Origin: Mangrovicoccus sp049603835
GTDB lineage: Bacteria; Pseudomonadota; Alphaproteobacteria; Rhodobacterales; Rhodobacteraceae
Assembly: GCA_049603835.1 (NCBI GenBank)
Contig: JBMYSZ010000014.1
Coordinates: 1 to 64,000 of the forward strand
Reading direction: 5' to 3'
DNA length: 64,000 bases
Below, piece by piece: positions 34,175 through 42,311 of this stretch; the stretch's first letter is position 1, and every line of letters starts with the position of its first letter. The notes under the pieces are model-generated. The model saw only the letters and a list, made by a program, of their open reading frames with translations, made no database searches and was not told the DNA's origin. A program made the translations under genes and the position numbers.

Positions 34175-34732
34175 ATGAAGACCCTGTATGTTGCGGTCTG
34201 TGCCGCATTGCTTGCTGCTCCTGTATCCGCAGCGACTTATGCCCTCACCGAAGAGCTGACCTCAACTGGTCAGGATCTGACCTTCCAGTTCGACGGCCTG
34301 GTTGCTTCTGATGGCACTGGCGGCATGCTTACATTGTCCAGTGTCAAAGGGTTGGATCTTGGCGTCGTTCCAAATGAGTATATGGATGTCTCCATCGACG
34401 GAGATGATTACGGGCGTTGGGTTTGTGATGATACACCTGCGTCTGGCGCAACGGATATTCCTGGTGCGGTTGGAACGAATGGTTGTAAATTTAGCCTCGA
34501 ACTTGCGATCACCGACTCGGATCTGACAGGTTTTCTGGCAGATGGATCCATTACTGTCCTTGCTGTGATGGGCTCGGGCGTTTCTGCTTTTGGGGGTGCC
34601 AAAGACCTGACGGCCGTTCTAAACTATACCGCTACTGCGGCAGGCGGAGCGCAAGTGCCGCTTCCGGCCAGTGCGCTGATGCTTGGCGCTGGCGTCGCGG
34701 CGACTGCAGCGGCTCGCCGTCGCAAAGGCTAA
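34175..34732 (+). CDS. VPLPA-CTERM exported protein
   Basis: A 185-aa protein with a Sec signal peptide (cleavage near VSAA-TY) and a C-terminal sorting signal: VPLPA at 161-165, a hydrophobic helix, then the arginine cluster ARRRKG at the end. This is the exosortase tripartite signal of the VPLPA-CTERM type; the protein would be exported, processed and anchored or released. The middle is a Gly/Asp/Thr-rich beta-type domain with two cysteines. The start at 34175 is taken because the signal peptide begins there. No exosortase gene is in the window. The AT-rich upstream region (33965-34174) includes a TTGACA-like element at 33995. Confidence 0.85.
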   Translation: MKTLYVAVCAALLAAPVSAATYALTEELTSTGQDLTFQFDGLVASDGTGGMLTLSSVKGLDLGVVPNEYMDVSIDGDDYGRWVCDDTPASGATDIPGAVGTNGCKFSLELAITDSDLTGFLADGSITVLAVMGSGVSAFGGAKDLTAVLNYTATAAGGAQVPLPASALMLGAGVAATAAARRRKG

Positions 34733-34755
34733 GGGCTCCGGCCTCTACCTGAAAG

Positions 34756-34790
34756 AAAAGGGGCGCGGCTTTGATGCCTGCGCCCCTTTT
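34756..34790. terminator. Bidirectional terminator
   Basis: AAAAGGGGCGC and GCGCCCCTTTT are perfect 11-bp complements around a 13-base loop (itself with GGC/GCC). A/T runs flank the stem on both sides, so it can end both the VPLPA-CTERM gene (plus) and tpiA (minus). Confidence 0.85.
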
Positions 34791-34821
34791 TATTTGCTTG
34801 CCTGCTGCGAGCTTTAGCCGA

Positions 34822-35559
34822 TTAGCTCGCCAAGGCTGCGATGATTGCTGCGAAATCCGCAGCTTTCAGAGAGGCGCCGCCCACAAGGGCGCCATCCACA
34901 TCCTCAACCGCAAAGATTTCTGTCGCATTGCCGGGCTTGACCGAGCCGCCATAGAGCAGCGGGATATCTGCCGCCGCCGCCTCGCCAAACCGTTTTGCCA
35001 GCTCCGCGCGCAGTGTTGTATGGACTTCGGCGATTTGCTCTAGGGTTGGGGTGCGGCCCGTGCCGATGGCCCAAACCGGCTCATAAGCGATGACCAGCCC
35101 CGCCGCTTGATCCGGCACGGAACCTGCTAGCTGGGTGCTCACCACCTGCAGCGTGTCGCCGGCATCGCGCTCTGCCTCGGTTTCGCCGATGCAGACAATC
35201 GGGGCCAGACCCGCCGCCTGAGCCGCTTCGGCCTTTGCTTTGACTTCGGCGTCGGTTTCTCCGTGATCGGCGCGGCGTTCGGAATGGCCCAGAATGACCG
35301 CAGAACCGCCCGCATCTGCAATCATCTCTGCCGAAATATCGCCAGTATGAGCCCCAGAAACCGCCGCATGGCAGTCTTGCGCACCGACCTTCAGCCAGCT
35401 GCCTTCCGCCTTATCGGCCATGGCCGCGACCAGCAGGGCAGGGGGGCAAAGCAGCACATCATAGGCCGGAGCCTCGGCCCCGAGCAGGCTTTCCACCTCG
35501 CCCAGGCTGGCTTTCAGCCCATTCATTTTCCAATTTCCAGCAGCAAGTTTTCGCGCCAT
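34822..35559 (-). CDS. tpiA: Triose-phosphate isomerase
   Basis: A 245-aa TIM-barrel enzyme interconverting dihydroxyacetone phosphate and glyceraldehyde-3-P. Catalytic residues are visible: Lys11 in AGNWKMNG, the histidine in ILGHSERR, the glutamate in AYEPVWAIGTGRTP and the phosphate loop YGGSVKPGNA. Length is normal. The start follows GAGGGGGAAGCC. The gene ends in a bidirectional hairpin and is probably monocistronic. Confidence 0.97.
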   Translation of the reverse strand: MARKLAAGNWKMNGLKASLGEVESLLGAEAPAYDVLLCPPALLVAAMADKAEGSWLKVGAQDCHAAVSGAHTGDISAEMIADAGGSAVILGHSERRADHGETDAEVKAKAEAAQAAGLAPIVCIGETEAERDAGDTLQVVSTQLAGSVPDQAAGLVIAYEPVWAIGTGRTPTLEQIAEVHTTLRAELAKRFGEAAAADIPLLYGGSVKPGNATEIFAVEDVDGALVGGASLKAADFAAIIAALAS

Positions 35560-35658
35560 GGCTTCCCCCTCGTGAAAAGAACACTACTGGGGTAAGCCCT
35601 ATCACAGCGCAAGAAAAGAGTGACAGCCCTTCTCCTGCCGCAGGCGCGTCAATTGGGA

Positions 35659-36024
35659 TTAGATCTTTTGGGGGAGGCTTTCGTCAAATTTGATCGACTC
35701 GCCGCAGCCGCAGGCATCTACCACATTGGGGTTGCGGAACTTAAAGCCCGCTTCGAGCAGCGAGACCTCATAGTCGATTTCTGTCCCGAAAAGAAACATT
35801 TGCGCCATCGGAGCAATAATCACCTTTGCGCCGTCTTGCTCGACAACTTCGTCCATGGGCTGGGCCTCCGCCACATATTCCATGGTGTATTCCATCCCCG
35901 CACAGCCGCCTTTTTTGATGCCGACTCGCAGGCCAACAGCCTCGTCAGCAGTCATCAGCTTCTTGATTTGCGTCACGGCGGCCGGGGTTAGGCTGACCGC
36001 TTGCTTTCCGGGAATAGCGAACAT
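35659..36024 (-). CDS. A-type iron-sulfur carrier (IscA/SufA/ErpA family)
   Basis: A 121-aa HesB-like protein that carries and delivers Fe-S clusters. The three conserved cysteines are in GGCAGM (near residue 40) and the C-terminal ACGCGES (near 107-109). Length fits the family with the ATG at 36024, which follows AAGGAG. It lies 79 bp downstream of the SufT-like gene on the same strand, so the two form a Fe-S maturation pair. Which of IscA, SufA or ErpA it corresponds to cannot be told by eye. Confidence 0.92.
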   Translation of the reverse strand: MFAIPGKQAVSLTPAAVTQIKKLMTADEAVGLRVGIKKGGCAGMEYTMEYVAEAQPMDEVVEQDGAKVIIAPMAQMFLFGTEIDYEVSLLEAGFKFRNPNVVDACGCGESIKFDESLPQKI

Positions 36025-36103
36025 TGGCAATCTCCTTGATCGCATAAAGATAGGCGGGATGGTCGTCCCGCTCAAGTCTTTTGCCGTTTGGGTCTGGACT
36101 GAC

Positions 36104-36475
36104 TTACATAAAGCCCAATTCAAGTCGGGCTTCGTCGGACATCATATCCATGCCCCAGGGCGGTTCCCAAGTCAGTTCCACATCGACTTTCATCACGCCA
36201 GGCACGGCTTCAACCGCTTCGGCAACCCAGCCCGGCATTTCGCCAGCAACCGGGCAGCCCGGTGCGGTCAGGGTCATGATGATTGTCACTGCATTTTCGG
36301 GGCAAATCTCGATCGTATAGACCAGACCGAGATCGTAGATATTTACCGGAATTTCGGGGTCGAAAACAGTGCGGCAGGCTTCGACAATTGAATCGAAAAG
36401 CGCATGCTCGGTTGTCGATGGCTTGATCAGCGGTGCACCCTCAAGCTTCGACATAGAAATCTGCGTCAGGGCCAT
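36104..36475 (-). CDS. SufT/MIP18-family (DUF59) Fe-S assembly protein
   Basis: A 123-aa DUF59 protein. The family core is FDPEIPVNIYDLGLVYTIEI (about 41-60), and the conserved reactive cysteine is in LTAPGCPVAGEMP; the ending WEPPWGMDMMSDEARLELGFM is typical of SufT. It promotes Fe-S cluster insertion in SUF-dependent bacteria. The start at 36475 is preferred because GAGGAAAAAG precedes it; the frame is open to 36541. The remaining suf genes are not in the window. Confidence 0.9.
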   Translation of the reverse strand: MALTQISMSKLEGAPLIKPSTTEHALFDSIVEACRTVFDPEIPVNIYDLGLVYTIEICPENAVTIIMTLTAPGCPVAGEMPGWVAEAVEAVPGVMKVDVELTWEPPWGMDMMSDEARLELGFM

Positions 36476-36665
36476 CTTTTTCCTCGTAGTTTTGTCAGGA
36501 ATATAGGTGGTCAGGCGAAATGCGTCCAGAAGCATACGCAAATTTGTGACAAAAGGCGTAGCTGAGAGCCGTGTTTGTCCGCGATGCGTGTCTAAAATGG
36601 TGCGGAATGGCAGCGGTTTGCACAGCTTGGCCCACGAATCGAGCCAAGCTTGTCTGCTGTTTTGC

Positions 36666-38090
36666 TTAGCTGCGTCGGCGCGCAGGGGCTGGGCGGACGC
36701 GTTTTTCGATATCTTCGAAGATCAGCCCAGCGATATTTTTGCCGCTGGCTTTTTCCACGCCTTCTAAGCCGGGAGAGGAATTGACCTCTAGCACTTTCGG
36801 CCCTTCTGAAGAGCGCAATAAATCCACCCCGGCCATACCAAGCCGGAAAGCGCGGGCGGCACGGGTTGCGGTTTCGCGCTCGGCCTTGGTGATCTTGGTG
36901 ACCTTGGCGCTGCCGCCTTGGTGCAGGTTCGAGCGGAACTCGCCTTCGGCGGCGGTGCGTTTGATTGCGGCCACCACTTTGCCGCCGACCACCAGGCAGC
37001 GCACATCTTCGCCATTGGCTTCTTTGACGAAATCTTGGACCAGGAAATTCGCCTTCAGCCCGCGAAAGGCGGAGATCACCGATTCCGCCGCTTTCTTGGT
37101 TTCGGCTAGGACGACGCCCTTGCCTTGGGTCGATTCCAACAGCTTCACAATCAGAGGCGCTGTGCCTACTAGGCCGATGAGATTGCCGGTATCTTTGGGC
37201 GATGCGGCAAAGGCCGTGGCGGGCATATTGATGCGGTGGCGAGCCAGCACTTGATGGGCATGCAGCTTATCGCGGCTCGCGGTGATCCCGTCGGAAGGGT
37301 TCACGCAATAGGTGCCGACAGTCTCGAACTGGCGGATGACGGCAGTGCCATAAGGCGTGATCGAGGCGCCAATCCGCGGGATCACCGCATCATAGCGGGG
37401 CAGACGCTTGCCATCATAATGCACTTCGGGGGCGCTGGCATTGATCGCCATATAGCAGCGGGTTGTGTCGATAACTTCGACCGTATGGCCGCGCGCCTCG
37501 CCCTCGGCGACAATGCGCGAGGTGGAATAGCTTTTGGCTTCGCGGCTCAGCACCGCGATGCGCAGCGACCGGCGCGGGGTTTCCGCATGGAGTTGCGTGG
37601 CGGAATGATAGACATCATCGCTGAGCTCGGGTTGGCAAAAGCTTTCGCCGGGGCTGACCAATGTGTCTTCGGTCAGAGCTTGGCGTCCTAAAAGCATGCG
37701 ATACGCCATGGAGCCACGATCGGTCAGGGTCACATCAATCGGCCATGTGCGTTCACCGATGCGAATTTTGGTGGAGATCACATAGCGCAGCTCGGTTTCG
37801 CCATTCGACGAAGTGACTTCGCGACGATCCACAATCGGGGCGGAGCAAGGGATAGAGATGTCATCGCGCCCCGGAATAGGATGAATGCCAAAGCGGACTT
37901 TTGGCCGTGTGGCAGTGCCAAAAGGTTCAATATCGAATGCATGCAGCGCAGAGGTGCGCGCGCCTGTATCGACCTTGACCTTCAGCGCAGGCAGACCGAG
38001 ATCCGGCAAAGCGGCCCATTCTTCCCATCCAAGGCGGAAGGGCTCTTCTTGCGAAGTGAGATCGGGCGAGGAATGATCTTCGTCGGTCAT
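36666..38090 (-). CDS. rimK: RimB-RimK fusion: retropepsin-like protease plus S6 glutamate ligase
   Basis: A 474-aa two-domain protein. Residues about 15-160 are the Zn_protease/RimB domain with the retropepsin active-site motif DTGARTSALH (Asp41-Gly43) and the late LLGRQAL (hydrophobic-Gly-R) found in this family. From about 170 on is RimK, an ATP-grasp ligase that adds glutamates to ribosomal protein S6: IVKLLESTQGKGVVLAE (ATP loop), QDFVKEANGEDVRCLVVGGKVVAAIKRTA and the metal-binding LEVNSSPGLEGVE. In pseudomonads rimA, rimB and rimK are separate genes; here writer and protease-like partner are fused. It stands alone on the minus strand, divergent from tgt. Confidence 0.88.
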   Translation of the reverse strand: MTDEDHSSPDLTSQEEPFRLGWEEWAALPDLGLPALKVKVDTGARTSALHAFDIEPFGTATRPKVRFGIHPIPGRDDISIPCSAPIVDRREVTSSNGETELRYVISTKIRIGERTWPIDVTLTDRGSMAYRMLLGRQALTEDTLVSPGESFCQPELSDDVYHSATQLHAETPRRSLRIAVLSREAKSYSTSRIVAEGEARGHTVEVIDTTRCYMAINASAPEVHYDGKRLPRYDAVIPRIGASITPYGTAVIRQFETVGTYCVNPSDGITASRDKLHAHQVLARHRINMPATAFAASPKDTGNLIGLVGTAPLIVKLLESTQGKGVVLAETKKAAESVISAFRGLKANFLVQDFVKEANGEDVRCLVVGGKVVAAIKRTAAEGEFRSNLHQGGSAKVTKITKAERETATRAARAFRLGMAGVDLLRSSEGPKVLEVNSSPGLEGVEKASGKNIAGLIFEDIEKRVRPAPARRRS

Positions 38091-38279
38091 GGCTGTTCGA
38101 TGTCCTTTGGGAGCGCAGTGTCACTATAACTAAGGCAGGGCCTGGTTAATCAAGACTGCTTATCTTTGCTATGAGCGGGAATGAGGGTTCCGTCAACGGT
38201 CAGAAAGAAAGCGGGCGCGGATGCTTTTCTTTTTGCGGAAAATAGCTCAGACACGGGCGCTCTAACCAAGAGGTGCGCG

Positions 38280-39407
38280 ATGGATCGGTTTCAGTTCACT
38301 TTGCAAGCGACAGATGGCAAGGCCCGTAGCGGCGTGATCGAAACCCCGCGCGGCGAAATTCGTACGCCTGCCTTTATGCCGGTGGGGACGGCGGCGACGG
38401 TGAAGGCGATGATGCCGGAAAGCGTGCGCGAAACCGGTGCCGATATCCTCTTGGGCAATACTTATCACCTGATGTTGCGCCCCACAGCAGAGCGGGTGGC
38501 GCGGCTGGGTGGGCTGCATAAATTCATGAATTGGGACCGCCCGATCCTGACCGATAGTGGCGGCTTTCAGGTGATGAGCCTAGCGGATCTGCGCAAGCTG
38601 ACGGAAGAAGGCGTAAGTTTCCGCAGCCATATTGACGGCTCGCGCCATATGCTGACGCCCGAACGGAGCATGGAGATCCAAAAGCTCTTGGGCTCTGATA
38701 TTGTCATGTGCTTTGACGAATGCCCGGCCTTGCCCGCAGATTTCGACCGGATCGCCGAAAGCATGCGGCTGTCCATGCGATGGGCGCAGCGTTCGCGCGA
38801 TGCATTTGGTGACCGTCCGGGGCATGCGCTTTTCGGCATTCAGCAAGGCGGCGATATCGAAGAGCTGCGCGGCGAAAGCGCCGAGGCTCTGCGCGCTATC
38901 GAATTCGACGGCTATGCGGTGGGCGGCCTGGCTGTGGGCGAGGGGCAAGAGATCATGTTCCAAGTGCTCGATTACGCACCGGGCATGCTGCCAGTGAATA
39001 AGCCGCGCTATTTGATGGGGGTGGGCAAGCCCGATGATATTGTCGGCGCGGTGAAGCGCGGGATCGATATGTTTGACTGCGTCCTGCCTTCACGCTCGGG
39101 GCGCACGGGGCAGGTCTTTACCCCTCGTGGGGCGGTAAATATCAAAAATGCCCGCCACCAAGACGATACCCGCCCACTGGACGAAAATTGCAGCTGCCCC
39201 GCCTGTCGCAATTATAGCCGGGCCTATCTGCATCATGTGTTCAAAAGCCAAGAGATCATCAGCTCCATGCTGCTGACCTGGCATAATCTACATTATTACC
39301 AACAGCTCATGGGCGAAATTCGCGCGGCGATTGCCGAGGGACGCTTTGCCGAGTTTGAGGCCAATTTCTATGCCGAGCGTGCCAAAGGGGATATCGAGCC
39401 GCTTTAG
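38280..39407 (+). CDS. tgt: Queuine/preQ1 tRNA-guanine transglycosylase
   Basis: A 375-aa TGT exchanging guanine-34 for preQ1 in tRNAs with GUN anticodons. Visible motifs: the nucleophile Asp in TDSGGFQVMS (near 89), the general base region FDECPALP, GGLAVGEG, the catalytic Asp in RGIDMFDCVLPSR, and the zinc ligands CSCPACRNYSRAYLHH. The start at 38280 follows AGAGGTGCGCG; about 100 bases of open frame upstream lack family sequence. It is single-gene and divergent from the rimB-rimK fusion. Confidence 0.96.
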   Translation: MDRFQFTLQATDGKARSGVIETPRGEIRTPAFMPVGTAATVKAMMPESVRETGADILLGNTYHLMLRPTAERVARLGGLHKFMNWDRPILTDSGGFQVMSLADLRKLTEEGVSFRSHIDGSRHMLTPERSMEIQKLLGSDIVMCFDECPALPADFDRIAESMRLSMRWAQRSRDAFGDRPGHALFGIQQGGDIEELRGESAEALRAIEFDGYAVGGLAVGEGQEIMFQVLDYAPGMLPVNKPRYLMGVGKPDDIVGAVKRGIDMFDCVLPSRSGRTGQVFTPRGAVNIKNARHQDDTRPLDENCSCPACRNYSRAYLHHVFKSQEIISSMLLTWHNLHYYQQLMGEIRAAIAEGRFAEFEANFYAERAKGDIEPL

Positions 39408-39742
39408 CCGTGTTCTGAAGCCTCGGAATAATAAACAAAATTCTAGGTAAGCGTCGTGTCTCCGTTGAAACAGGCATGCTTGTTAGTTTCATGGGTCTTG
39501 GCCGAAATGGCTCAAAACCTCCGTATTTGCCCCTGGACCTCAGCCATTTGCTGCCTAAATGAGCATTTAGTCCAAAATTCGACGTCCTGACTTGCTCAAT
39601 GCCCTGCGCTGGCGCATGCTGGTGCCAACCAATCCGGATGACTTGAAAGCGCGATCCCTGCGCGCTTATGTATATGGTCTTAACCGGAGAGGGCGAGATT
39701 GCCGCTAAAGGGATCGTCGCCCGCTGCCACAAAGGAAAAAAT
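39408..39742. other. Intergenic region between tgt and lon
   Basis: A 335-bp gap. The frame of lon is open from 39668, but the first family residues and the AAAGGA ribosome site point to 39743. I see a heat-shock-type promoter candidate (listed separately) and no gene, tRNA or strong terminator. Confidence 0.5.
39642..39672 (+). promoter_or_regulatory. Candidate heat-shock (RpoH-type) promoter of lon
   Basis: CTTGAAA, then 16 bases, then CTTATGTA. The -35 equals the sigma-32 consensus CTTGAAA and the -10 resembles the relaxed alphaproteobacterial form. It lies about 70 bp before the lon start. lon is a heat-shock gene in many bacteria, which supports but does not prove the reading. Confidence 0.45.
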
Positions 39743-42151
39743 ATGGAAGAGCAACTCAGCCCGTCCTATCCCGTCCTGCCTTTGCGCGATATCGTGGTTT
39801 TCCCACATATGATCGTGCCACTTTTCGTCGGACGCGAAAAATCCGTCAAAGCGCTGGAAGAGGTGATGCGCGATGATAAGCAGATCCTGCTATCGTCGCA
39901 GATCGATGCCGCAGTGGATGAACCCACCCCCGAAGGCATCTATGATATGGGCGTGCTGGCCAATGTGCTGCAATTGCTGAAACTGCCCGATGGCACTGTC
40001 AAAGTGCTGGTCGAAGGCCGTCAGCGGGTGCAAATCATCGACTATCTGGAAAATGACGACTTCTTTGAGGCCCGCGCTGTAGCCCTAGAAGAAGAGCTGG
40101 GCGACGAGGCCACGGTTGAGGCGCTGATGCGCTCGGTCGCGGGCGAATTCGAAAAATACGCCAAGGTCAAAAAGAACATCCCCGAAGAGGCGCTGTCCTC
40201 GGTGGCGGAAACCCAGGATGCGGCCAAGCTGGCTGATCTGGTTGCCGGCCATATGGGCATTGAAGTTGCGCAAAAGCAGGATCTGCTAGAGACCCTGAGC
40301 GTCGCCGAGCGCCTGGAAAAGATCTATGGTCTGATGCAGGGTGAGATCAGCGTTTTGCAGGTCGAAAAGCAGATCAAAACTCGCGTGAAATCTCAGATGG
40401 AGCGCACCCAGCGGGAATATTACCTGAATGAGCAAATGAAGGCCATTCAGAAAGAGCTGGGCGATGGTGATGATGGCGGCAACGAAATTGCCGAACTCGA
40501 AGAGCGCATCGAAGCCACTAAGCTAAGCAAAGAAGCCCGTGAAAAGGCGGATGCTGAGGTTAAAAAGCTCAAGAATATGAGCCCGATGAGCGCCGAAGCA
40601 ACTGTTGTGCGCAATTACCTGGATTGGATGCTGTCCATTCCGTGGGGCGTGAAATCTCGGGTCAAGAAAGATCTGGGCCGGGCGCAAGACGTGCTGGATA
40701 ATGACCATTACGGCCTGGAAAAGGTCAAAGAGCGGATCGTTGAATATCTGGCGGTGCAGCAGCGCTCGAAAAAGCTGAAAGGCCCGATCTTGTGCCTTGT
40801 TGGTCCTCCGGGCGTTGGTAAGACCTCGCTTGGTAAATCCGTGGCGAAAGCGACGGGGCGCGAATTTATCCGCATCTCGCTGGGCGGTGTGCGTGACGAA
40901 TCCGAGATCCGTGGCCATCGCCGGACCTATATCGGTTCGATGCCCGGTAAGATCATTCAGGCGCTGAAAAAGGCGAAGACCACCAATCCGCTGATCCTGC
41001 TCGATGAGATCGACAAGATGGGCCAGGATTTCCGTGGTGACCCGGCCTCGGCGATGCTGGAAGTACTGGACCCAGAGCAGAATTCGACCTTTGTCGATCA
41101 CTATCTAGAGGTGGAATATGACCTCTCGGATGTGATGTTCCTGACCACGGCCAATAGCTACAACATGCCCGGCCCTCTGCTGGACCGGATGGAGATCATC
41201 TCTGTCGCCGGCTACACCGAGGATGAAAAGCGCGAAATCGCTAAGCGCCATCTGACGCCGAAGCAGGTGAAAAACCACGGGCTGAAAGCCAAGGAATTCG
41301 AGCTGGCCGATGAAGCGCTGACCGAAATGATCCGCACCTATACGCGCGAGGCGGGGGTTCGGAATCTGGAACGCGAAATCGCCAAACTGGCGCGGAAGGC
41401 TGTGACCAAGATCGTCAAGAAAGAGGCCGAGGCGGTGGAAATCACCCCGGACTCTTTGGAAGATTATCTGGGCGTCAAGAAATTCCGCTATGGTCTGGCT
41501 GAGGCCGAAGACCAAGTTGGTGTTGTCACCGGTCTGGCCTGGACCCAGGTGGGCGGCGATCTGTTGTCGATCGAGGCGGTTAAGCTGCCGGGCAAGGGTC
41601 GGATGAAGACCACTGGTAAGCTGGGCGATGTGATGAAAGAGTCCATCGAAGCGGCGTCAAGCTTTGTGCGCTCAATCTCGCCCGAGATAGGGGTCAAGCC
41701 GCCGAGCTTTGAGAAAGTGGATATCCACGTCCATGTGCCCGAAGGTGCCACACCAAAAGACGGTCCCTCGGCTGGGGTGGCAATGGTGACGTCGATTGTG
41801 TCGGTGCTCACTGCTATTCCCGTGCGCAAAGACATTGCGATGACCGGCGAGGTGACCTTGCGTGGCAATGTGCTGGCCATTGGCGGGTTGAAAGAAAAAC
41901 TGCTGGCGGCTCTGCGCGGTGGGGTCAAAACCGTACTGATCCCGGAAGAGAATGCTAAGGATCTGCCGGAGATCCCGGATAATGTGAAAGACGGGCTGGA
42001 AATCATCCCGGTTAGCCATGTGTCCGAGGTTCTGAAAAATGCTCTGATCAGCGCGCCTGAGCCCATCGAATGGGATGAGGCCGCCGAAGAAGCCGCAGCC
42101 CTGGCAGCGCGAGAGCAAGGCGCAGGCGCAACCGGAACCACCGCGCATTAA
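39743..42151 (+). CDS. lon: ATP-dependent protease Lon
   Basis: An 802-aa hexameric ATP-dependent protease degrading misfolded and regulatory proteins. The N-terminal substrate-binding domain starts YPVLPLRDIVVFPHMIVPLFVGR; the AAA+ domain has Walker A GPPGVGKT (near 358) and Walker B NPLILLDEIDKM; the C-terminal protease domain has the catalytic serine in PKDGPSAG (near 680) and the lysine in GLKEKLLAALRGGVKTVLIP. Length is normal. The ATG at 39743 follows AAAGGA. A hairpin terminator follows the stop by 22 bp. Confidence 0.97.
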   Translation: MEEQLSPSYPVLPLRDIVVFPHMIVPLFVGREKSVKALEEVMRDDKQILLSSQIDAAVDEPTPEGIYDMGVLANVLQLLKLPDGTVKVLVEGRQRVQIIDYLENDDFFEARAVALEEELGDEATVEALMRSVAGEFEKYAKVKKNIPEEALSSVAETQDAAKLADLVAGHMGIEVAQKQDLLETLSVAERLEKIYGLMQGEISVLQVEKQIKTRVKSQMERTQREYYLNEQMKAIQKELGDGDDGGNEIAELEERIEATKLSKEAREKADAEVKKLKNMSPMSAEATVVRNYLDWMLSIPWGVKSRVKKDLGRAQDVLDNDHYGLEKVKERIVEYLAVQQRSKKLKGPILCLVGPPGVGKTSLGKSVAKATGREFIRISLGGVRDESEIRGHRRTYIGSMPGKIIQALKKAKTTNPLILLDEIDKMGQDFRGDPASAMLEVLDPEQNSTFVDHYLEVEYDLSDVMFLTTANSYNMPGPLLDRMEIISVAGYTEDEKREIAKRHLTPKQVKNHGLKAKEFELADEALTEMIRTYTREAGVRNLEREIAKLARKAVTKIVKKEAEAVEITPDSLEDYLGVKKFRYGLAEAEDQVGVVTGLAWTQVGGDLLSIEAVKLPGKGRMKTTGKLGDVMKESIEAASSFVRSISPEIGVKPPSFEKVDIHVHVPEGATPKDGPSAGVAMVTSIVSVLTAIPVRKDIAMTGEVTLRGNVLAIGGLKEKLLAALRGGVKTVLIPEENAKDLPEIPDNVKDGLEIIPVSHVSEVLKNALISAPEPIEWDEAAEEAAALAAREQGAGATGTTAH

Positions 42152-42173
42152 AGCCCGCCCACCGATGATTTAG

Positions 42174-42202
42174 AAAAGCCGGCCCTATTGGGTCGGCTTT
42201 TT
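42174..42202 (+). terminator. Intrinsic terminator of lon
   Basis: AAAAGCCGGCCC, a TATT loop and GGGTCGGCTTTTT form a stem with one G-T pair and a T-run. A classical rho-independent terminator. Confidence 0.85.
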
Positions 42203-42280
42203 CGCTTTGGGGGGTGGTGTTCACAGGGTCGTGATTTTTTGCGCGTCGAGAATGCTAGCCTTAGGGGCAATCTTGCTTTA

Positions 42281-42298
42281 TTTGAGTAATCACTCAAA
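42281..42298. promoter_or_regulatory. Palindromic operator candidate before the MBL-fold gene
   Basis: TTTGAGT, a four-base spacer and ACTCAAA form a perfect 7-bp dyad that ends 14 bp before the ATG of the metallo-beta-lactamase-fold gene, overlapping or touching the ribosome-binding region. Such dyads are typical of TetR- or ArsR-type repressors, but no regulator gene is adjacent. Confidence 0.5.
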
Positions 42299-42311
42299 AA
42301 TGGAGGGCCGC

